A DNA stretch of 6,524 nucleotides, taken from NCBI GenBank assembly GCA_016935715.1, contig JAFGQJ010000193.1, positions 1 to 6,524 on the forward strand, given 5' to 3'. The notes under the pieces were generated by a model. That model saw only the letters and a program-made list of their open reading frames with translations. It had not been told where the DNA came from and ran no database searches. Source of the DNA: Spirochaetales bacterium (lineage in GTDB: Bacteria; Spirochaetota; Spirochaetia; SZUA-6; DRHE01). Shown in pieces: positions 1 through 3,960 of this stretch. The translations under genes were made by a program, and so were the position numbers. The stretch's first letter is position 1; every line of letters starts with the position of its first letter.

Positions 1-1588
1 GGTTTTGGCCCGATCGGCCGAGGTCGGGCAGCTGCTGGGAAGCGTGGCCCGTCTGGATACGCTGCAGGCCAGAGCCCGCTACGCCGTTCATTTTCGCTGC
101 GCCCCGGCCCTGAGCACGGACCGGGCGCTGGAGCTCTACGAGGCGCGCCACCCGCTGCTGGGACAGAACTGCGTGCCCATCTCCGTCGTTCTGGGCGGAG
201 AGTACCGGGTGCTGATCGTGACCGGCCCCAACACGGGCGGTAAAACCGTAACCCTCAAGACCGTGGGGCTGCTGGCGGTGATGAACCAGTTCGGCATGGA
301 GATTCCGGCCCGGGAGGATTCCACGCTGCCCGTGTTCGACGATATCCTGGCGGATATCGGGGATGAGCAATCCATCGAGCAGTCCCTGTCCACCTTCTCT
401 GCGCACATCGTAAACATCTCCCGCATCATCGGGGGATCCACTGCCTCCTCCCTGGTTCTGTTCGACGAGCTGGGGGCGGGTACCGATCCGGAGGAAGGGG
501 TGGCCATCGCCATGGGGCTCCTTGACCATTTCATCGAGAAAGGCTGCCTCTGTATGGCCACCACGCACCACGGGATCCTGAAAAACTACGGGTACTCCCG
601 GGAGGGCGTAGAAAACGCGGCCATGGAGTTCGATCTCCAGAACCTGGAGCCCACCTTCCGGATCATCCTGGGGGTGCCGGGAGAGAGCCACGCCCTGGAG
701 ATCGCGCGCAGGACAGGAATCCCGGATCCCATCCTGGAATCAGCGGAGCAATACCTCAGGGAAGAACGGGGGGATGTGGCCGAGCTCATCAACAGGCTGT
801 CGGAAAAACAGAGGAAACTGCTGGTAACCGAAGAGCAGCAGCGCAGCCGGGAGAAGGAACTGCGCGAAAAGACCCGCCGGACCGATCTCAAGGAGCTGCG
901 GCTTCGCCAGAAGGAGCTCGAGCTGAGGGAGCAGGGGATCGCGGAGCTCAAGCGTTTCGTCAAAGACAGCCGCAGCCGGTTCGAGGGTTTGGTTGCGGAG
1001 CTGCGCAGCGGCGCGGGTCGGGAGGAGCGAAAACAGGCCGGGGAGTTCCTCCGGCAATTGGCGGATCACGTGGAGCAGCAGGAGAAGGCCCTGGAGGCGG
1101 AGCGGGCCGAGCTGTACCGGGCGCCGCAGCTGGCTTTGCAGGTGGGCGCAGAGGTGCTGATCCGGGGCACGGGAAAGCGGGGGATCCTGGTCAGGAGAGC
1201 GAAAGGGGATCGCTGGATCGTGGCCACCGACACCCTGCGGGGTACCTTTCCCGCAGGTGACCTGCAGCCCTTCGAACCGCAGCCGGCCGGTCCTGCTGGT
1301 GCGCAGGAGCCGATGCTGTCGGTCAGCGAGGAGCTGGCCAGCCCGCCTCCCGCCTTCCAGCTGGACTTGCGGGGCATGCGGCTGGAAGAGGCGCTGAAGC
1401 AGGTGGAGCAGCAGATCGACCGGGCCCTGGTCAGCGGGATGAGCGAGTTCTCGATCATCCACGGGACCGGGGAGGGCATCCTGCAGCGGGGCGTCCGCGA
1501 CTACCTGAAGCGCAGCGCCCACGTGAAAGACTATTTTTTCTCCACCCCGGAGCAGGGCGGATTCGGCAGGACCGTGGTACGCCTCTGA
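1..1588 (+). CDS. mutS2: Endonuclease MutS2, C-terminal ~two thirds (5' end cut by window)
   Basis: MutS2 is a dimeric DNA-binding ATPase with a nuclease tail, implicated in suppressing recombination and in rescuing collided ribosomes. The frame is open to the left edge, so the apparent TTG at position 5 is internal; about 260 N-terminal residues of the usual ~780-800 are missing. Numbering from that TTG codon: Walker A GPNTGGKT at 74-81; the MutS-type DIGDEQSIEQSLSTFS motif at 117-132; Walker B LVLFDELGAGTDPEEG from 150; and an H-loop TTHH at 186-189. A long charged coiled coil follows at ~255-372, then a small KOW-like beta domain at ~380-422. The Smr domain occupies 451-527, with LDLRG at 453-457 and HGTGEG at 486-491, so the nuclease motifs are present. 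It ends at TGA 1586-1588, convergent with the next gene. The mismatch-recognition domains of MutS1 are not expected in this family, and the Smr tail rules out MutS1. Identity is very secure. Confidence 0.97.
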   Translation, partial: VLARSAEVGQLLGSVARLDTLQARARYAVHFRCAPALSTDRALELYEARHPLLGQNCVPISVVLGGEYRVLIVTGPNTGGKTVTLKTVGLLAVMNQFGMEIPAREDSTLPVFDDILADIGDEQSIEQSLSTFSAHIVNISRIIGGSTASSLVLFDELGAGTDPEEGVAIAMGLLDHFIEKGCLCMATTHHGILKNYGYSREGVENAAMEFDLQNLEPTFRIILGVPGESHALEIARRTGIPDPILESAEQYLREERGDVAELINRLSEKQRKLLVTEEQQRSREKELREKTRRTDLKELRLRQKELELREQGIAELKRFVKDSRSRFEGLVAELRSGAGREERKQAGEFLRQLADHVEQQEKALEAERAELYRAPQLALQVGAEVLIRGTGKRGILVRRAKGDRWIVATDTLRGTFPAGDLQPFEPQPAGPAGAQEPMLSVSEELASPPPAFQLDLRGMRLEEALKQVEQQIDRALVSGMSEFSIIHGTGEGILQRGVRDYLKRSAHVKDYFFSTPEQGGFGRTVVRL

Positions 1589-1593
1589 ACGCC

Positions 1594-1623
1594 GCCAGCC
1601 GTGCGGTCGCCCCCACGGCCGGC
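1594..1623. terminator. GC-rich hairpin between convergent genes, possible weak or bidirectional terminator
   Basis: In the 43-bp gap between the mutS2 stop and the stop of the facing gene, GCC-A-GCCGTG (1594-1603) can pair with CACGGC-C-GGC (1614-1623). This gives 9 base pairs with one A-C mismatch around a 10-nt loop. No run of T follows on either strand, so it does not meet the usual intrinsic-terminator pattern. Its position is the main argument for a role in 3' end formation; chance pairing in GC-rich DNA is possible. Confidence 0.33.
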
Positions 1624-1631
1624 CGCTGATC

Positions 1632-2741
1632 CTACGTCAGTATGTTTTCGATCTCCTCCCTGGGGAGAAAATTCATGACCAGCGGCTGAGAGAGATCCTC
1701 CTGAGATTGCTGCCAAACGGCGTACAGACCTTCCTCCGCCGCCAGGATCTTCGTGTATCGGCTGCTTCCGCTTCCCCACGGTGAAACAAAATACGGCAGG
1801 TGATCGGACAGCCGCTGCACGTGGGGAAAGCCCATCTCGGTCCCGAAGGCCAAACCTCCCAGCTCTTCACAGGAGTACCCCCGGGGCCGCTTCACCGCCT
1901 CGGGGTGTTCATCATATCTGCGCAGAGACTCCCCTCCATCGTAGAAATAGAGAAGCATGGCCGGGAGCCGGCGAAAAACGCCCACCCGGGGAACCTTCAG
2001 CACCGATGTGACCCGGCTGATGGCAACGTCCCAACTGGAACCTCTGGGCAAAAAATCGAAGGATCTGACCTCGAGTGCGTCGTGGGCCTGATCGAGGAGT
2101 GCATATCCGGTATTCGCGCTGGCCCAGCTGAAGGGATGGTTGGCGAACAGGAGGATCGACCGTTCCGCCAGCCGGAATACAAAGGGATCTTTGACGTGCA
2201 GATGCGACGGTTCCTCGGATTCCAATACCGTTTCCACCGGGCTCGTTTTCAAGCCTTCCGGCGTGTCCGCCTTCAGCAGATCGATCGTCCAGATGCCGGT
2301 ACCGGGTTTCTGGAACTCTGAACAGGCGGCAGGGTAGGGTTTGCCGGTCTTTTCGGTCGAGACGAAAAGCCTGACCCCGGTCTCCGTGAACAGCAGGCAC
2401 GAACCCTCTATCGAGAGCACGTCCCGGCCGGGGGTGTTCAGGTCCTTCTTGGCGAAAGAGACGACCTCTTGAAAGCTCTGCCCCCGGTCGTCGGTCCGGT
2501 AGACGGCCAGCTCCATCCCGCGTTCTCCGGCCGTCGTGCCCAGCCTGGAATCTCCGCAGTTGCGATAGCGGCCCACCAGATACATCGCACCGTTGCCGTC
2601 CCGGGCGATGTTTCCGCCGCCGAACCAGTATCCGGCTCTCCGTTCTTTGGGATGGACGATGATCCTGACTCGGCGCTGGTCGACGAGCGCCCGTCCCAGC
2701 TTCTCCAGCTTTTCTTTCAGCTCTCCGGAAATGATCTCCAT
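1632..2741 (-). CDS. Uncharacterised beta-propeller-like protein with an Asp-box (sialidase / GH43-like fold), 369 aa
   Basis: I do not recognise a named family. The protein has no signal peptide or membrane segment, so it is probably cytoplasmic. Numbered from the upstream GTG at 2753: a short charged N-terminal helix (~8-30); a glycine-rich strand GYWFGGGNIARDGNG (41-55); an Asp-box TDDRGQSF (87-94), matching S/T-x-D-x-G-x-S/T-W/F; then HVKDPFVF (186-193), resembling the Asp-Pro strand of GH43/GH32/GH130-type five-bladed propellers. Repeated beta strands with aromatic ends (LLYFYDGG, YFVSPWG, LYAVWQQ) continue to the C terminus. A glycoside hydrolase, phosphorylase or inactive sugar-binding propeller all fit; the reaction and substrate are unknown. 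I chose ATG at 2741 because AAGGGTGAG lies 7 nt upstream; GTG at 2753 is the alternative, adding 4 residues, but its purine run directly abuts the start codon. It lies 89 bp downstream of ispH on the same strand with no clear promoter between, so co-transcription is likely. It ends at TAG 1632-1634. Confidence 0.82.
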   Translation of the reverse strand: MEIISGELKEKLEKLGRALVDQRRVRIIVHPKERRAGYWFGGGNIARDGNGAMYLVGRYRNCGDSRLGTTAGERGMELAVYRTDDRGQSFQEVVSFAKKDLNTPGRDVLSIEGSCLLFTETGVRLFVSTEKTGKPYPAACSEFQKPGTGIWTIDLLKADTPEGLKTSPVETVLESEEPSHLHVKDPFVFRLAERSILLFANHPFSWASANTGYALLDQAHDALEVRSFDFLPRGSSWDVAISRVTSVLKVPRVGVFRRLPAMLLYFYDGGESLRRYDEHPEAVKRPRGYSCEELGGLAFGTEMGFPHVQRLSDHLPYFVSPWGSGSSRYTKILAAEEGLYAVWQQSQEDLSQPLVMNFLPREEIENILT

Positions 2742-2830
2742 ATCTTCTCTCACCCTTCCGCGTTTCCGTGCCGCGACCCTGCCGGAATCCGGTACCGGCC
2801 CGACGGCGATCCCTCCGTGGCGTAACGGGC

Positions 2831-3709
2831 CTACCGGCGTTCGATCCGCGCGCCGGCAGCCTCGAGGCGCCCGATCACCTCCCGGATGGTTCGGTCGGAG
2901 GTGGACGCCCCGGCCGTCAGCGCCACGACCGGGTACTGCAGGACCTCGTCCACTTCCAGCTCCTCCGGCCTGCTCAGGTGAAAGGCCGGCCCGTTTGCCG
3001 CGGCCAGGGCGTGGAGCTTGCGGGTATTGCTGGAATTCCTGCCGCCCAGAATCAGCGAAGCATCGGCGATCCGGGAATATTTGGCGATCCAGCGCTGCCG
3101 TTTCATGACGAACGGACAGAGCGTGTTTACCACGGCCATCTCCAGGCCTCGGTGTTCCAGGGCATCCAGGATCTCCTGGAAGCTCTGGGGGGTGATCGTG
3201 GTCTGGGCGAAGACGGCGATCTTCGCGTCGACGGGAAGGCGCTCGGCGTCCTGCGGCACCGACAGGACCACTCCGGTCTCACCGGCGTGTCCGAGGTGAG
3301 CCCGGACCTCGGGGTGCCCGGGATCGCCCACGATGACGATCCTGTAGCCCGCTTCGCGCTTCTCACGGATCTGTTCGTGCACTTTTTTCACCCGGGGGCA
3401 GGTGAAATCCCTGAAAGCCAACCCGCGGGAGCGCAGCAGCCGCTGCTCCTGCGGGGAGATCCCGTGAGTGCGCAGGACGACCGTATCGCCCGGGGCGGCC
3501 TCCTCCAGGCTTTCCAGAGGTTTCAGCCCCCCCGCCGACAGGCCGTCGGTGACCTCGCGGTTGTGCACCAGCTGGCCGTAGGAGACGATCCGTCGGTCTT
3601 CCCGCGCTTCGAGTTGTTTCGACAGCAGCTTTTCCGTTCCCCGGATCGCCCGGCGCACTCCCCCGCAGAAACCGGCGTTTCGATCCACAATTACCCTTGT
3701 CACGTGCAT
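2831..3709 (-). CDS. ispH: 4-hydroxy-3-methylbut-2-enyl diphosphate reductase (IspH/LytB), 292 aa
   Basis: IspH is a cytoplasmic iron-sulfur enzyme that reduces HMBPP to IPP and DMAPP, the last step of the MEP isoprenoid pathway. The three cluster cysteines are present: C15 (AGFCGGV), C104 (TCPRVKKVH) and C198 (NTLCPF). Substrate-site residues align with the E. coli enzyme: H49 (YGQLVHNREV), H82 (RTHGIS), H132 and E134 (GHPEV), T170-T171 (FAQTT), S226-S227-N228 (NSSN) and S269 (TAGAST). Length is normal for the family. The stretch after C198 reads PFVMKRQ instead of the usual xATxxRQ, so the position equivalent to E. coli T200 is Val. No Shine-Dalgarno precedes ATG 3709. AAGG lies 6 nt before a GTG at 3688, but starting there would remove the first beta strand, so I keep the ATG. 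It is divergent from the small membrane gene and uvrA, and the propeller-like gene follows it. It ends at TAG 2831-2833. Confidence 0.95.
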   Translation of the reverse strand: MHVTRVIVDRNAGFCGGVRRAIRGTEKLLSKQLEAREDRRIVSYGQLVHNREVTDGLSAGGLKPLESLEEAAPGDTVVLRTHGISPQEQRLLRSRGLAFRDFTCPRVKKVHEQIREKREAGYRIVIVGDPGHPEVRAHLGHAGETGVVLSVPQDAERLPVDAKIAVFAQTTITPQSFQEILDALEHRGLEMAVVNTLCPFVMKRQRWIAKYSRIADASLILGGRNSSNTRKLHALAAANGPAFHLSRPEELEVDEVLQYPVVALTAGASTSDRTIREVIGRLEAAGARIERR

Positions 3710-3725
3710 GGTGAGCCAGTATTAT
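3697..3725 (+). promoter_or_regulatory. Predicted sigma70-type promoter for the small membrane gene and uvrA
   Basis: TTGTCA at 3697-3702 (5/6 to TTGACA) is followed, after exactly 17 bp, by TATTAT at 3720-3725 (5/6 to TATAAT). Transcription would begin near 3732, giving a leader of about 17 nt before ATG 3749. The -35 box lies inside the first codons of ispH on the opposite strand. This is the best promoter match noticed in the window and the only one seen serving uvrA. Confidence 0.68.
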
Positions 3726-3749
3726 AGTGAATTAGTAGACTCGGGTCTA
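3721..3749 (-). promoter_or_regulatory. Predicted sigma70-type promoter for ispH, sharing its -10 with the divergent promoter
   Basis: Read on the minus strand, 3726-3721 is a perfect TATAAT, with TAGACC (4/6 to TTGACA) 17 bp upstream at 3749-3744. The start point would fall near 3714, only about 5 nt before the ispH ATG at 3709, implying a nearly leaderless transcript. This agrees with the absence of a Shine-Dalgarno there. The -10 overlaps the plus-strand -10 (3720-3725) almost completely. Confidence 0.55.
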
Positions 3750-3764
3750 TGAATCCACTAATTC
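3729..3764. promoter_or_regulatory. Nested inverted repeats over the predicted start site, candidate operator
   Basis: The inner perfect dyad TAGAC-TCGG-GTCTA occupies 3736-3749. It is flanked by a second perfect pair, GAATTAGT (3729-3736) and ACTAATTC (3757-3764); the two pairs share only T3736. The block lies between the predicted start point (~3732) and the first codons of the 61-residue gene, where a bound repressor would block the uvrA unit. It also covers the predicted ispH -35 box. Two 5-bp half-sites around a 4-bp centre resemble LexA operators of several phyla in layout (for example GAAC-N4-GTTC in Firmicutes), but the half-site itself is not one I can assign. An RNA structure around the start codon is an alternative. 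Confidence 0.45.
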
Positions 3765-3934
3765 TGCTCAGAGTTCTAACCAGATGGGAAATCCTCGCTG
3801 TCTCCGGGCTCTGCATGATCCTCATACCCCTGGTTTCCTACCTTTCCTCACTGCGGCCGTGGCGGCGGAGAACGAAATTCGTGGCGCCGGCCGAACAGGC
3901 GCTCACGGAAGCTCCGGAGCAGAAGACCGGCTGA
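3749..3934 (+). CDS. Small single-pass membrane protein upstream of uvrA, 61 aa
   Basis: This is an unrecognised small protein. Residues 15-35 (ILAVSGLCMILIPLVSYLSSL) form one probable membrane helix. It is followed by a strongly basic patch RPWRRRTK (36-43) and a polar acidic tail rich in Ala, Glu and Gln. By the positive-inside rule the C terminus should be cytoplasmic. No cleavage site is evident, so it is likely a membrane-anchored peptide rather than a secreted one. Support for a real gene is that it fills the space between a near-consensus promoter and uvrA, stops only 26 bp before the uvrA GTG, and has a coherent hydrophobic and basic layout. Against it are its short length and the absence of a Shine-Dalgarno before ATG 3749, although the predicted leader is only ~17 nt. 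Co-transcription with uvrA is inferred. It could instead be a nonfunctional leader ORF. Confidence 0.62.
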   Translation: MNPLILLRVLTRWEILAVSGLCMILIPLVSYLSSLRPWRRRTKFVAPAEQALTEAPEQKTG

Positions 3935-3960
3935 TACCAGGACCTTGAGCAGCGCGCAGC

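Noticed and set aside
740..1522. A 260-codon minus-strand open frame antisense to the mutS2 coiled-coil and Smr regions
   Set aside because: It is Leu/Gln/Pro-rich wrong-frame translation opposite a well-supported gene.
2781..2799. GCCGG/CCGGC short hairpin with three CCGG copies between ispH and the propeller-like gene
   Set aside because: The stem is only 5 bp with competing pairings and no T-run on either strand. In GC-rich DNA this is readily chance, so I do not call a terminator or attenuator.
2768..3727. A 319-codon open frame on the plus strand antisense to ispH
   Set aside because: It covers all of ispH, which retains its conserved catalytic residues. The product is low-complexity in character, with no motif, and overlaps the divergent promoter region.
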